Shown here piece after piece: positions 36,676 to 46,555 of a stretch of DNA of 64,000 bases. The notes under the pieces are model-generated. The model did not search any database, was not told where the DNA came from, and saw nothing but the letters and a program-made list of their open reading frames with translations. Both the position numbers and the translations under genes were made by a program. The stretch is from assembly GCA_963810055.1 (NCBI GenBank), contig CAWEME010000012.1, positions 186,001 to 250,000 of the forward strand, given 5' to 3'. This DNA is from REEB95 sp963810055 (GTDB taxonomy: Bacteria; Pseudomonadota; Alphaproteobacteria; ATCC43930; CGMCC-115725). Each line of letters begins with the position of its first letter. Position 1 is the first letter of the stretch.

Positions 36676-38681
36676 TTACGGCCTATGGGCTTTCGGCAGC
36701 AACCGCCAGGCCTTCATTTCCGCGATCTCGCCCATCGGCTCGACGCGGTAGTGGTCTTCGAAGAATCCCGTGAGCTTGGCCTTGTTCATGCCGGCGCGGG
36801 TGAGGATCATCCAGGGCGCGTTCCAGTTCTCGGGATCGAGCGCCTGGAACACCACCACGCGGCCGCCGCGCGCGAAGGCGGCATCGGTCTGCGCCTCGAT
36901 CGCGGCATAGAAGGCGGCTGTCATCGGGCTTCTGCTCGTAGAGATCGTCGATGGCGAGGCTGGGCGTCGCCAGCTTGAAGAAGCTCAGATTGGGGCCGCC
37001 GCCATAGGTCGTGAAATAGAGCAGCAGATCCTTGCCGGTGAATTCCTGGCGCAGCTCGGATTGGTATTGCTTCAGGGGATAACGCGCCTCGGGCAAGGCC
37101 CACAGCGCCAGATTGAGCGAGAGGGTGGCCGCGGCCCAAAGCGGCAGCACCGCGGCCCCGAAGCGCCCGGGGAAGACGAACAGGAACAGCGCCACAGTCG
37201 GCACGGTCAGATGGAACCAGTGCTCGGGCTCGTTGATGTTGAAGAAGCCGTTCCAGGCGAGCGCGCCCAGGACGAAGGCCAAGGGCATGAGCAGGGGCTT
37301 GCCGCGCAAGCCCAGATAAAGCCCGCGCAGGTATATGGCGGCCAGCAGCGCCGCCGTGAGAAAGGAATGGACTGCCCGATCAGTCGCGGGCATAGGGCTT
37401 GAGCGATGGGATTGGCCCGCGATCCAGGCGCGCAGCACCGGGCCGATGATCAGGCGCAGCGATGAAATTATTGACGGTGCCGAAGAGCAACGGCCGAAGG
37501 TGTCGGCCCAGGAGAAGAAGCCGGTGCGCAGATCGTTCTTGTCGCCCACCGTCGCCGCGAAATCGCCGATGCCGAGGAACTGGCCGAAGAAGACGAGCCG
37601 CGCCACCTCGAGCAGCGCCAGGAACAGCAGCGCGCACACCGCGCCGAACAGCGCCGCGCGCGAGACGCCCTTGGCCCAGCTTTGGCCTTGGGTAGCGAGA
37701 TGAACAGGATCACAACGAGAAACCGAGAAAAGGAATGGCCTGCTCGATCAGTTCGCCGGCATAGGGCTTGAGCGACGGGATCTGGCCCGCGATCCAGGCG
37801 CGCAGCACCGGGCCCAGATCGGGCGCCACGATGAAATTATTGACCGTGCCGAACACCATCCGGCCGAAGGTGTCGGACCAGGAGAAGAACCCGGTGCGCA
37901 GGTCGTTCTTGTCGCCCACCGTCGCCGCGAAATCGCCGAAACCCAGGAACTGGCCGAAGAAGGCGAGCCGCGCGACTTCGAGCAGCGCCAGGAACAGCAG
38001 GCCGCAGACCGCGCCGAACAGCGCCGCGCGCGACACGCTTTTGACCCAGCCTTGGCCTTCACGCAACGAGACGGCCAGGATCACCAGCGCGACGAAGGGC
38101 GGCGCCGCCAGCACGCTCGAGTGGAAACCGGCGGCCAGCGCCAGGAAAATCCCGGAACGGATCAGGTCGAGATCGGATTTCCGGACGCTGCGCTCCCACA
38201 CGACCGCGTAATAGAACCCGGCGGTGAGGAACGGGAAGGCCAGCAATTTCATGTGGCCGGTGGGCGCCAATGTCAGGATATTGCAGCTCGCCGCCACCAG
38301 CGCGGTGGCCGCCACGCGCCGCCACGCCGGAATTTTGAACTTCATCAACGCGGCGTAGAACACGGCCACGCCCGAAGCGGCGAAGACGGTGTTGATGTGC
38401 TTCTGGCTTTGTTCGGCGCTCTCGCCGAAGCCCAGATAATGGTGCCACAGCAGCGTCACCGGCTGGAGCCAGACATGGCCCATGTCCCAGAAATATTTGC
38501 CGCTGTCGATCTGGGCGATGAAGCGGAAGACGTCGTGATAGGGCAGCTCGCCATAGAGCGAGACGTAGAACGAAGCCGCCGCCAGGAAGGCGAGGGCGGG
38601 TTCGATCAGCCGGCGGCGGCCGAGGATCGCGCCCGCGAGCCCGCCGCGCGGCCAGTCCGGATGGTGTTCCGCTGAAACCAT
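36676..38681 (-). CDS. Multi-pass membrane protein, GT-C glycosyltransferase-like; contains a tandem duplication and frame shifts
   Basis: An integral membrane protein with about ten helices. The first 300 residues (ELPYHDVFRFIAQIDSGKYF, then LLWHHYLGFGESAEQSQKHI and several hydrophobic helices) have the look of GT39/GT87-type lipid-linked glycosyltransferases, but I see no certain catalytic motif beyond the early acidic pair. The segment LLFLALLEVARL… to LRAWIAGQ occurs twice (37.39–37.69 and 37.76–38.06 kb, roughly 88 percent identical DNA). The C-terminal part (EHWFHLTVPTVALFLFVFPG, then ALDPENWNAPWMILTRAGMN) shifts frame near 36925. The original gene without the duplicate would encode about 540 residues. 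Confidence 0.65.
37391..38060. repeat. Tandem duplication of about 370 bp inside the membrane protein gene
   Basis: The unit at 37391–37690 recurs at 37760–38060 (offset 369–370). The copies are similar but clearly diverged by substitutions and small indels, so they are not a simple recent copy. Either an old internal duplication or two strain variants joined end to end in assembly. Confidence 0.8.
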
Positions 38682-38864
38682 GGGATTAGTTTACGAATCC
38701 TTGCTTGACGAAGGGTGAACGCGACTCCCGCCGTCAAGCCCAGGCCCCGTCTCGCATTTTCGTGATTCAGCCTTGCCGAAACGGGGGTCGCGCCCAAGCT
38801 CGCGTCGATATAGCGTGCCGCCAGCTTTCGCCCCTTAACCCGCCCCCGGAGGATATGTATTCCC

Positions 38865-39476
38865 ATGAAGCTCTATTATTCGCCCGGCGCCTGCTCGCTC
38901 GCGCCTCATATCGTGCTCAACGAGGCGGGCCTTGCCTACGAGACTGAGAAGGTCGATCTCGCCACCAAGAAGACCGCGAGCGGCGGCGACTTCCTCGCCA
39001 TCAATCCCAAGGGCTATGTCCCGGCGATCACGCTCGACGACGGCCAGCTCCTGACCGAGGTGCAGGTGCTGTGCCGCTACCTCGCCGACCAGAAGCCGCA
39101 ATCCAATCTGATGCCCAAGCCCGGCACGATGGAGCGCTATCGCGTCGAGGAGTGGATGAACTACATCGCCAGCGAATTGCACAAGGGCTACAGCCCGTTG
39201 TTCCGTCCCAACACGCCCGAGGAATACAAGACCATCGCGCGCGAGAACCTGGCGAAGCGCCTGGCGCTGCTCGACAAGGCGCTCGCCGGCAAGCAATACC
39301 TGATGGGCAACGCCTTCACCGCCGCCGACGCCTACGCCTTCACCATTCTGCGCTGGTCGCCCTTCACCAAGGTCGATCTGTCGCCCTATGCCAATATCAA
39401 GGCTTACATGGCGCGGACGGAAGCGCGGCCCAAGGTGCAGCAAACGCTGAAAGAGGAAGGGCTGCTGGGCAAGTAG
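38865..39476 (+). CDS. gst: Glutathione S-transferase, beta class
   Basis: A 203-residue cytosolic GST. The N-terminal thioredoxin-like domain starts MKLYYSPGACSLAPHIVLNE with Cys10 of the beta class, and the cis-Pro loop is GYVPAITLDDGQLLTE. The C-terminal helical domain has the N-capping motif GNAFTAADAYAFTIL. It conjugates glutathione to electrophiles or carries disulfide-reductase activity. Preceded by GGAGG 10 bases before ATG. Intact and monocistronic. Confidence 0.92.
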   Translation: MKLYYSPGACSLAPHIVLNEAGLAYETEKVDLATKKTASGGDFLAINPKGYVPAITLDDGQLLTEVQVLCRYLADQKPQSNLMPKPGTMERYRVEEWMNYIASELHKGYSPLFRPNTPEEYKTIARENLAKRLALLDKALAGKQYLMGNAFTAADAYAFTILRWSPFTKVDLSPYANIKAYMARTEARPKVQQTLKEEGLLGK

Positions 39477-39489
39477 CCGGTTCTACTTC

Positions 39490-39573
39490 GTCATTGCGAG
39501 CGTAGCGAAGCAATCCATTAACGGCGGCGCGCCCAACTGGATTGCTTCGGCCGCTACGCGGCCTCGCAATGAC
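39490..39573. repeat. Interspersed palindromic repeat (CATTGCGAG type)
   Basis: An imperfect inverted repeat. The outer arms are GTCATTGCGAG (39490–39500) and CTCGCAATGAC (39563–39573), and the inner arms CGAAGCAATCCA (39506–39517) and TGGATTGCTTCG (39538–39549). Palindromes with this core are scattered between genes of many alphaproteobacteria. Here it separates the convergent gst and SDR genes and could act as a transcript end. Confidence 0.75.
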
Positions 39574-39588
39574 AGCTTCCGAGTACCT

Positions 39589-40296
39589 TCAGCTCTTGCC
39601 GTAGACCGGGACGATCGCGCCGCTGGTGACGCGGTTGGCGGGCGAGGCGAGGAACAGGATGGTCGCCGCGACCTCTTCCACCTTGGGCCAAGACTTGTAA
39701 TCGGCCTTGGGCATGGAGGCGCGATTGGCTTGCGTGTCCATGATCGAGGGCGCGACCGCGTTGACCCAGATGCCGTCGCCCGCGACTTCGGATGAGAGCG
39801 CCTGGGTGAAGGCCGCGACCGCCGCCTTGGAAGCGGCGTAGGCCGCCATGCCGCCGCCCGAACGCGGCTCGAGCGCCGTTCTGGCCGCGACATTGACGAT
39901 GCGCCCGCCTTGGCCGATGCGCTTCATCGCCTTGACCGCGTTAGCGCAGCAGAGCTGACAGGTGAGCAAATTCATCGCCGTCATGGCCTGGAAATCCGCC
40001 TTGCCGCTCTGGGCGGCCGGCTTCATGGCGAAGCCCCCGGCCAAATGAATCGAGGCCCAGAGCGCGCCCGATCCGGCATAAAACTTGGCCACTTGTTCCT
40101 CGTCGGCGAGATCGACCGGACCCGCGAGCTTCACCCGGGGTTCGCCCTTGAAGGGGAAGCTTTCGGCCTCGCCTTCATGGATATAGGGCACGCGGCATAA
40201 GGCCGCCCCGGCATCGAGCAAGGCCTTCACCACGGCGCGGCCCAAGGCGCCGGTGCCGCCGGTGACGACGACCTCACGACCGCTATAATCGCTCAT
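39589..40296 (-). CDS. Short-chain dehydrogenase/reductase
   Basis: A 235-residue classical SDR with the NAD(P)-binding TGGTGALGRAVV at the N-terminus, NVAARTALEPRSGGGMAAYA leading to the catalytic YAASK, and the substrate-side VNAVAPSIMDTQANR. The replaced NNAG (HLAGGF) and the compact size are typical of a divergent subgroup found beside rsmB. The substrate is unknown. Divergent from rsmB with only 33 bp between starts. Intact. Confidence 0.87.
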   Translation of the reverse strand: MSDYSGREVVVTGGTGALGRAVVKALLDAGAALCRVPYIHEGEAESFPFKGEPRVKLAGPVDLADEEQVAKFYAGSGALWASIHLAGGFAMKPAAQSGKADFQAMTAMNLLTCQLCCANAVKAMKRIGQGGRIVNVAARTALEPRSGGGMAAYAASKAAVAAFTQALSSEVAGDGIWVNAVAPSIMDTQANRASMPKADYKSWPKVEEVAATILFLASPANRVTSGAIVPVYGKS

Positions 40297-40329
40297 GATT
40301 CGATTCTACCGGACCCTTGCCGCCCTGTC

Positions 40330-41634
40330 ATGACGGAGACCCCAGCCCTGCTCCAATCGGCCCGCGGCTGCGCGCTCGCTTTGCTCGAGGCGGTGCTCGG
40401 ACGGAAAATCCCGCTCGACCAGGCTTTGGCCGAGAACAAGCCCTTGGCCGCGCTTTCCGCGCGCGACCGCGGCTTCGCGCGGCTGCTGGCGGCCACCGTA
40501 TTGCGCCGCCTCGGCCAGATCGACGCCGTGCTGGCGCAGTTTTTGGCCAAGCCCCTGCCCGAACGCGCCGGCGTGGTGCGCGACATCCTGCGCCTGGGCG
40601 CGGCGCAAACGCTGTTCCTCGAAACCCCGCCCCATGCCGCGGTGGCGACTTCGGTGGAATTGACCGAAGCCGTTGGCCATCCGGCGCTCAAGGGCCTGGT
40701 CAACGCCGTGCTGCGGCGTCTGTCGCGCGAAGGCAAGGGTCTGATTGAAAAACAGGACGCGGCGCGTCTCAACACGCCCCTCTGGCTATGGGCGAGCTGG
40801 ACAAAAAGCTACGGCGAAGAGATCGCGCGGCAGATCGCGCTGGCGCATCTGAAAGAGGCGCCGCTCGATCTCTCGGTCAAATCCGATCCGGAATTATGGT
40901 CGGAAAAGCTTGAGGCCGAGATTCTCCCGACCGGAACTTTGCGCCGCGCATCGGGCGGCGCCATCGAGGATCTGCCGGGCTACCGCGAAGGCGCGTGGTG
41001 GGTGCAGGACGCGGCGGCGGCGTTGCCGGCCCGGCTTCTGGGAAACGTGGCGGGCAAGAGCGTGGCCGATCTCTGCGCCGCGCCCGGCGGCAAGACCGCG
41101 CAGCTGGCCGCTCAAGGCGGGCGCGTCTTCGCCGTGGACCGCTCGAACGAGCGCCTGAAGCGCGTCAAAGAAAATTTGGCGCGGCTCGGGCTCGAGGCCG
41201 AATGCGTCACGGCCGACGCTTCGATCTGGAATCCGGCTTCGCCGTTGCGCTTCGTTCTGCTCGACGCGCCTTGCACCGCGACCGGCGCCATCCGCCGCAA
41301 TCCCGACGTGCCCTATCTCAAGACGCCGGATGACGTGAAACGCATGGCGGAGCTTCAGGACCGGTTGTTGGCCCATGCGGTTTCGATCCTCGCGCCCGGC
41401 GGATTGCTGGTCTATTGCACCTGCTCGCTCGAATCCCTCGAAGGCCCGGCCCGCATCGAGAAATTGCTGGCGCAAGGCGCGCCGGTTTCGCGCCGGCCCA
41501 TCGAAGCCCACGAGATCGGCGGGCTCGCGCAATGCCTGTCGCCCGCGGGCGATCTCCGGACCCTTCCCTGCCAGCTCGCCGATGCGGGCGGGCTCGACGG
41601 CTTCTACGCCGCCCGACTCGCGCGAAACCCTTGA
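40330..41634 (+). CDS. rsmB: 16S rRNA (cytosine-967-C5)-methyltransferase
   Basis: A 434-residue RsmB/NOP-type methyltransferase. The N-terminal NusB-like RNA-binding domain (SARDRGFARLLAATVLRRLG, VVRDILRLGAAQTLFLETPP) is followed by the SAM fold (VADLCAAPGGKTAQLAAQGG). The two catalytic cysteines lie in LLDAPCTATGAIRRNPDV and VYCTCSLE. First gene of a rsmB–rpe–heparinase-like–purH run on the plus strand, an order common in alphaproteobacteria. Intact. Confidence 0.93.
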   Translation: MTETPALLQSARGCALALLEAVLGRKIPLDQALAENKPLAALSARDRGFARLLAATVLRRLGQIDAVLAQFLAKPLPERAGVVRDILRLGAAQTLFLETPPHAAVATSVELTEAVGHPALKGLVNAVLRRLSREGKGLIEKQDAARLNTPLWLWASWTKSYGEEIARQIALAHLKEAPLDLSVKSDPELWSEKLEAEILPTGTLRRASGGAIEDLPGYREGAWWVQDAAAALPARLLGNVAGKSVADLCAAPGGKTAQLAAQGGRVFAVDRSNERLKRVKENLARLGLEAECVTADASIWNPASPLRFVLLDAPCTATGAIRRNPDVPYLKTPDDVKRMAELQDRLLAHAVSILAPGGLLVYCTCSLESLEGPARIEKLLAQGAPVSRRPIEAHEIGGLAQCLSPAGDLRTLPCQLADAGGLDGFYAARLARNP

Positions 41635-41680
41635 TTTCTCGCGTCTTGCGGCGCGGACGCGGGACTGTTACCAAGTCGTC

Positions 41681-42364
41681 ATGCAGCAAAAGACCCGCAT
41701 CGCGCCTTCGATCCTGTCGGCGGATTTCGCCAAGCTCGGTGAGGAAGTGGCGGCCATAGCCGCTTCCGGCGCCGATTACATCCATGTCGACGTGATGGAC
41801 GGGCATTTCGTGCCCAATCTCACCATCGGCGCGGGCGTGGTGAAGGCGCTGCGGCCGCATTCGAAGCTCACCTTCGACGTGCATTTGATGATCGCGCCGG
41901 TCGATCCCTACATCGCCGAATTCGCCAAAGCCGGCGCCGACATCATCACCGTCCATCCCGAGGCGGGCCCGCATCTCCACCGCACCCTGATGCTGATCAA
42001 ATCCTTCGGCAAGAAGGCGGGCGTCGCGCTCAACCCGGCCACGCCCGTCGAGGCGGTGGATTACGTGCTGGGCGAAATCGACCTGGTGCTGGTGATGAGC
42101 GTCAATCCCGGCTTCGGCGGCCAGGGTTTCATCCCGAGCGCGCTCGACAAGATCAAGGCGCTGCGCAAGCGCATCGACGCTTCGAAGCGGACCATCGATC
42201 TCGAAGTCGATGGCGGCGTCAATTTCGAAACCGCGCGCGCGGCGGTGGCGGCCGGGGCCGACGTGCTGGTGGCGGGCTCGGCGGTATTCAACGGCGCCGC
42301 AGGGGAATACGCCGCGAATATCAGGCGATTGCGCGGCGAGGGGGCGCCGCGGGCGGTGGGGTGA
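41681..42364 (+). CDS. rpe: Ribulose-phosphate 3-epimerase
   Basis: A 227-residue TIM-barrel enzyme interconverting ribulose-5-P and xylulose-5-P in the pentose phosphate pathway. The metal-binding and catalytic motifs are IAPSILSADFAKLG, HVDVMDGHFVPNLTIG, VMSVNPGFGGQGFIP and EVDGGVNFETA. The start is set at ATG 41681, giving the family length; the frame remains open upstream through rsmB. Intact. Confidence 0.94.
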   Translation: MQQKTRIAPSILSADFAKLGEEVAAIAASGADYIHVDVMDGHFVPNLTIGAGVVKALRPHSKLTFDVHLMIAPVDPYIAEFAKAGADIITVHPEAGPHLHRTLMLIKSFGKKAGVALNPATPVEAVDYVLGEIDLVLVMSVNPGFGGQGFIPSALDKIKALRKRIDASKRTIDLEVDGGVNFETARAAVAAGADVLVAGSAVFNGAAGEYAANIRRLRGEGAPRAVG

Positions 42365-42367
42365 GCC

Positions 42368-43945
42368 TTGCCGCTTCGCGCCTGGCTTTACCGATCATCT
42401 CTTTACAATCTCGCGCTCTGGGGGCCGACCCCGTCCGCGCTGCGCTTCCGCCTGGAAGAGGCCTGGCCCGGCGACGCGGCGCGCGGCCAGGACATGCTCG
42501 GCGCGCCGCCGCAATGGAGCGAGGCCAATCAACGGTTTCTGTTTCTGGCCGATCTCAAGGCGATCGAGGGCGAGGACGGCGCGCGCGCGGCGCGCGAATG
42601 GGCATCCGACTGGCTGCGGCGCTTCGACCGCATCGACGAGATTGCATGGCGTCCGGACATCATCGGCGACCGGCTTTATTCCTGGATCGCGTTCTACGAA
42701 TTCCTCGCCGGTAGCCCGGGCGACGCGGCGTTGCGCCAGACCTTGCTGCAAAGCCTGGCGCGGCAGATGCGCCATCTCTTCCGCGTGTGGAAACGCGCAT
42801 CCGGCCTCGGGCGGCTCAAGGCGCTGCGCGGGCTGGTGGCGGCCGCGGCGGCGGTGGAGGACAAAGGACGGCTCGGCCGCGCCTGCGAAAAACTCGCGGA
42901 GGAGTGCAAATTCCAGGTTTTGCCCGATGGCGGGCACCCGTCGCGCGACCCGGGCGCGGTGCTGGCGGCGCTCTGCTATCTGATCGAGGCGCGCGACGCG
43001 CTGGCGGCGGCGAGCGCGGACATACCGGCGGCGCTGCTGGCGGCGATCGACCGGGCGGCGCCGCTGCTGCGCTTCTTCCGCCACGGCGACGGCAAGCTCG
43101 CTTTGTTCAACGGATCGTCGGAATTCTCGGCCGGCTTGATCGGACACGTCCTGCGGCGCGCCGAATCGGAGGCCAAGCCGCCCTTGCGCGCGCCGCATAT
43201 GGGCTATGAGCGGCTCCAGGCCGGCGAGAGCCTGGTGATCCTGGATTGCGGCGCGCAGCCGCCGCGGGCCTGGGACGAAAACGCCCATGCCGGCGCGCTG
43301 GCGCTGGAGATGAGCGCCGGGAGCGAACGGCTTGTGGTCAATTGCGGCGCCCGGCTGACCGGCGAGACGCCGAATGGAGAGCGGGGCGAGGCGGATTCCT
43401 GGCGGCTCGCCATGCGCGCCACCGCGGCGCATTCGACGCTGATAGTCGCCGACACCAGCTCGGCCGAGATCGGTCCCGACGGGCATTTCGCCGGCCCCCC
43501 TTTCGTGATCGCGTCCAAGCGCAGCGAGGAGAACGGCGATCAATATGTGTGGGCGAGCCATGACGGCTATCGCGCCGCTTTCGGCCTGAGCCACAGCCGC
43601 GAGATCTACCTGGCGGGTAACGGCGAGGATCTGCGCGGCGAAGACCGGCTCGAGCCCGCCGGACCGGACGCCGCGGGACGGGGCTTCGCCATCCGCTTCC
43701 ACCTCCACCCCGAAATCCAGGCTTCGGCCGATGCGGCGGGCAGCGGCGTCGAACTCCGCCTGCCGAGCGGCGTCTGCTGGCGTTTCAAGGCGAACGGCGC
43801 GGCGATCAACCTGGCCGAAAGCGTCTATCTCGGCGCCGGAACCTTGCGCCGCAGCCAGCAGGTAATTCTGAGCGGTTTCGCCGGAGCGGACGGCGTTTCG
43901 GTCAAATGGGCCATGCGGCGCGAGCGCGGCACGGGCGCGGAATAG
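42368..43945 (+). CDS. Heparinase II/III family protein
   Basis: A protein of 525 residues with an alpha/alpha-barrel N-terminal part and the heparinase II/III beta-sandwich C-terminal part (NGSSEFSAGLIGHVL, HMGYERLQAGESLVILDCG, ARLTGETPNGERGEADSWR, TAAHSTLIVADTSS). The family acts on polysaccharides, but in alphaproteobacteria this member is fixed between rpe/rsmB and purH and its substrate is unknown. The best start is TTG 42368, four bases after the rpe stop, so translation may be coupled. Intact. Confidence 0.85.
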   Translation: MPLRAWLYRSSLYNLALWGPTPSALRFRLEEAWPGDAARGQDMLGAPPQWSEANQRFLFLADLKAIEGEDGARAAREWASDWLRRFDRIDEIAWRPDIIGDRLYSWIAFYEFLAGSPGDAALRQTLLQSLARQMRHLFRVWKRASGLGRLKALRGLVAAAAAVEDKGRLGRACEKLAEECKFQVLPDGGHPSRDPGAVLAALCYLIEARDALAAASADIPAALLAAIDRAAPLLRFFRHGDGKLALFNGSSEFSAGLIGHVLRRAESEAKPPLRAPHMGYERLQAGESLVILDCGAQPPRAWDENAHAGALALEMSAGSERLVVNCGARLTGETPNGERGEADSWRLAMRATAAHSTLIVADTSSAEIGPDGHFAGPPFVIASKRSEENGDQYVWASHDGYRAAFGLSHSREIYLAGNGEDLRGEDRLEPAGPDAAGRGFAIRFHLHPEIQASADAAGSGVELRLPSGVCWRFKANGAAINLAESVYLGAGTLRRSQQVILSGFAGADGVSVKWAMRRERGTGAE

Positions 43946-44007
43946 CGGGTTGATCGCCCGGTCTATCGGTTCTATGGTCCGCCCTGCCCTCGATTCGCAG
44001 GACATCG

Positions 44008-45595
44008 ATGCCTGACGCCAATCTTCGTCCCGTCAAGCGGGCGCTGATCTCGGTTTCCGATAAGAGCGGTCTCATACCTTTCGCGCGCGCGCTCGCCGCG
44101 TTACGGCGTGACGCTGATTTCGACCGGCGGCACCGCCAAGGCGCTGGCCGAGGCGGGCCTGAAAGTCGAAGAAGTGGCCGCGATCACCCAATTCCCCGAG
44201 ATGCTCGACGGCAGGGTCAAGACCCTCCACCCGGCGGTGCATGGCGGCATCCTGGCCAAGCGCGGCGACAAATCGCACATGGATGCGATCGCCAAGCACG
44301 GGATATATCCCATCGACCTGGTGGTGGTGAATCTCTATCCCTTCGCCGCCACCGCGGCCCGGGGCGCGCCGTTCGACGAGTGCGTCGAGAATATCGACAT
44401 CGGCGGGCCGTCGCTGATCCGCGCCGCCGCCAAGAATCACGCCGACGTGGCGGTGGTGACGGATCCGGCGGATTACGACGAGATCTTGAAGGAAATGGCG
44501 GCGCATCAGGGCGCGACCGGCCTCGAGATTCGTCTAGCGCTGGCGCGCGCGGCTTTTGCCAGGACGGCGGCCTATGACAGCGCGGTGGCGCAGTGGTTTG
44601 CGCGCCAGGCGGGGCAGGAATTCCCCGAGGCGCTGATCATCGCCGCCGCGCGCAAACAGCTGCTGCGTTACGGCGAAAACCCGCATCAGCAGGCCGCTTT
44701 CTACGTCGGCGGCAGCGCCCGGCCGGGGGTGGCGACATCGAGGCAGCTCCAAGGCAAGGAGCTCAGCTACAACAACCTCAACGACACCGACGCGGCCTTC
44801 GAGCTGGCGGCCGAGTTCTCCGAGCCGGCCCTGGTCATCGTCAAGCACGCCAATCCCTGCGGCGTGGCGGTGGCGGCGAGCCTGCGCGAGGCCTGGGACA
44901 AGGCCCTGGCCTGCGACCCGGTCAGCGCTTTCGGCGGCATCGTCGCCTGCAACCGGCCTTTGGACAAGGATACGGCCGAGGCGGCATCGAGGTTGTTCCT
45001 CGAAGTGGTGATCGCGCCCGCGATCGAACCCGAGGCGCTCGAAATCCTGAAGAAGAAAACCGCGCTCCGGGTGCTGGCGGCGGGGTCGATGCCCGACCCG
45101 GCGGGAAGCGGCATGACCGTCAAGTCGCTTTCCGGGGGCTATCTGGTGCAGAACCGCGATGCGGGCCGCGTCTCCGCCAATGAGCTCAAGACCGTGACCC
45201 AGCGCGCGCCCAGCCAGGCCGAGATTTCCGACATGCTCTTCGCCTTCAAGGTGGCCAAGCACGTCAAGTCCAACGCCATCGTCTTCGCCAAGGGCGGCGC
45301 CACCGTGGGCATCGGCGCCGGGCAGATGAGCCGGGTCGACAGCGTCAAGATCGCGGCGCAGAAAGGCGCCGACGCCGCCAAAGCGGCAGGAAAGACGGAG
45401 TCGGCGCTCAAGGGCTCGGTGGTGGCCTCCGACGCCTTCTTCCCCTTCGCCGACGGGCTCGAAGCCGCGATCGCGGCCGGCGCCACCGCGGCGATCCAGC
45501 CCGGCGGCTCGGTGCGCGATAAAGAGGTGATCGCGGCGGCCGACAAGGCCGGGATCGCCATGGTCTTCACCGGCATGCGGCATTTCCGCCACTGA
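44008..45595 (+). CDS. purH: Bifunctional AICAR formyltransferase / IMP cyclohydrolase; one frame shift
   Basis: Catalyses the last two steps of IMP synthesis. The N-terminal IMP cyclohydrolase part reads VKRALISVSDKSGLIPFARA in one frame, and then one extra T near 44101 moves the rest into another: GVTLISTGGTAKALAEAG, GRVKTLHPAVHGGILAKR. The AICAR transformylase motifs include LRYGENPHQQAAFY, VIVKHANPCGVAVA, CDPVSAFGGIVA and SDAFFPFADGLEAAIAAG. About 528 residues when repaired. Confidence 0.93.
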
Positions 45596-45630
45596 CCTTG
45601 CGCCCTAGCCGCCACAAACCCGCCCATGCG

Positions 45631-46509
45631 ATGCGCCCGCGCGACATGGCGCTGGCGGTCGCCACCTCGGTGATCTGGGGCTTCGCCTTTCCCGCGATCA
45701 AGATCGCGCTCACGGATTTCTCCGCGCCACAACTGACCGCGTTGCGCTTCATCGTCGCGCTGCTGCCGGTGTTCTTCGTCAAGCGGCCGCGCTTGCCCTG
45801 GACCGACATCGTGCTGATCGGCCTCACGCTTTTCACCGGCCAGTTCCTGCTCATGTTTTTCGCCTACGAGGCGGGCATGCCGCCCGGCCTCGCCTCGGTG
45901 ACGCAGCAGATCCAGGTGTTCTTCACCGTGCTCCTGGCGGCGGCTTTCCTGGGCGACCATCCGACGCGCCGCCAGATCGCCGGCATGGCGGTGGCGTTCG
46001 CCGGATTGGCGCTGATCGCCTTCACCATCGGCGGCGATCTGCGCCCGGCGGCGCTGGGACTGGCGCTGGGCGCCGCCTTCAGCTGGTCGGTCGGCAACGT
46101 GCTGGTGAAGCGCGCGCACAAGACGCCGATCTTCGCGCTGCTCGCCTGGTGCAGCCTGGTGCCGCCGCTGCCTTCGCTGGCGATTTCCGAAGCATTCGAC
46201 AAGGTGCCGATCTGGACCGCGCTCGCGCATGCCTCCTGGCCGAGCCTCCTGGCGGTGGTCTATCTCGGCAGCCTCACCACCAATTTCGGCTTCGCCGCCT
46301 GGGGCCATCTGCTCCAGCGCTACAAGGCGGGGACGGTGGCGCCCTTCGCGCTGCTGGCGCCCTGCACCGGCATCCTGTCCTCGGCCTGGCTGTTCGGCGA
46401 GGTCTTTCCCCCGGCGCGTTACGCCGGCATGGCGCTGATCCTGGCCGGGCTCGCCGTGATCTTGCTGCCGGGCGCCAAGCCGCCGGTGCAGACCGAGCCG
46501 TTCGCGTGA
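45631..46509 (+). CDS. EamA/DMT-family transporter; 3' end is the source of the island repeats
   Basis: A ten-helix drug/metabolite transporter of 292 residues with two EamA repeats (VATSVIWGFAFPAIKIALTD at the N-terminus, PFALLAPCTGILSSAWLFGE in the ninth helix). The substrate is unknown; relatives export amino acids or other metabolites. ATG 45631 gives the usual family length; TTG 45598 is an in-frame alternative. The last part of this gene (about 46333–46521) is copied twice more downstream (48.6 and 51.15 kb). The gene itself is complete and ends only 12 bases before the left direct repeat of the island. Confidence 0.88.
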   Translation: MRPRDMALAVATSVIWGFAFPAIKIALTDFSAPQLTALRFIVALLPVFFVKRPRLPWTDIVLIGLTLFTGQFLLMFFAYEAGMPPGLASVTQQIQVFFTVLLAAAFLGDHPTRRQIAGMAVAFAGLALIAFTIGGDLRPAALGLALGAAFSWSVGNVLVKRAHKTPIFALLAWCSLVPPLPSLAISEAFDKVPIWTALAHASWPSLLAVVYLGSLTTNFGFAAWGHLLQRYKAGTVAPFALLAPCTGILSSAWLFGEVFPPARYAGMALILAGLAVILLPGAKPPVQTEPFA

Positions 46510-46521
46510 TTGCCGGTATTG
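46333..46521 (+). repeat. eamA 3'-end repeat, copy 1 (in the intact gene)
   Basis: The resident copy of the sequence that recurs at 48601–48780 and 51154–51279. Similarity to copy 2 extends beyond the TGA to GGTATTGGGT, i.e. right up to the left direct repeat. Confidence 0.88.
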
Positions 46522-46555
46522 GGTCGCAAACGCGGCTAAGCTTTGACGGCTTTCC
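46522..46555. repeat. Left direct repeat of the accessory island (34 bp)
   Basis: GGTCGCAAACGC then GGCTAAGCTTTG and CGGCTTTCC. It matches 52571–52604 in about 30 of 34 positions. The right copy is the 3' end of the 32-residue basic gene plus its downstream bases, so this left copy looks like a duplicated fragment of that gene's end. Confidence 0.75.

Noticed and set aside
36676..38681. Two separate paralogous membrane protein genes at 36.7–38.7 kb
   Set aside because: The second frame lacks its own N-terminal half, and the shared part is a tandem duplicate within one gene, so a single disrupted gene explains the data better.
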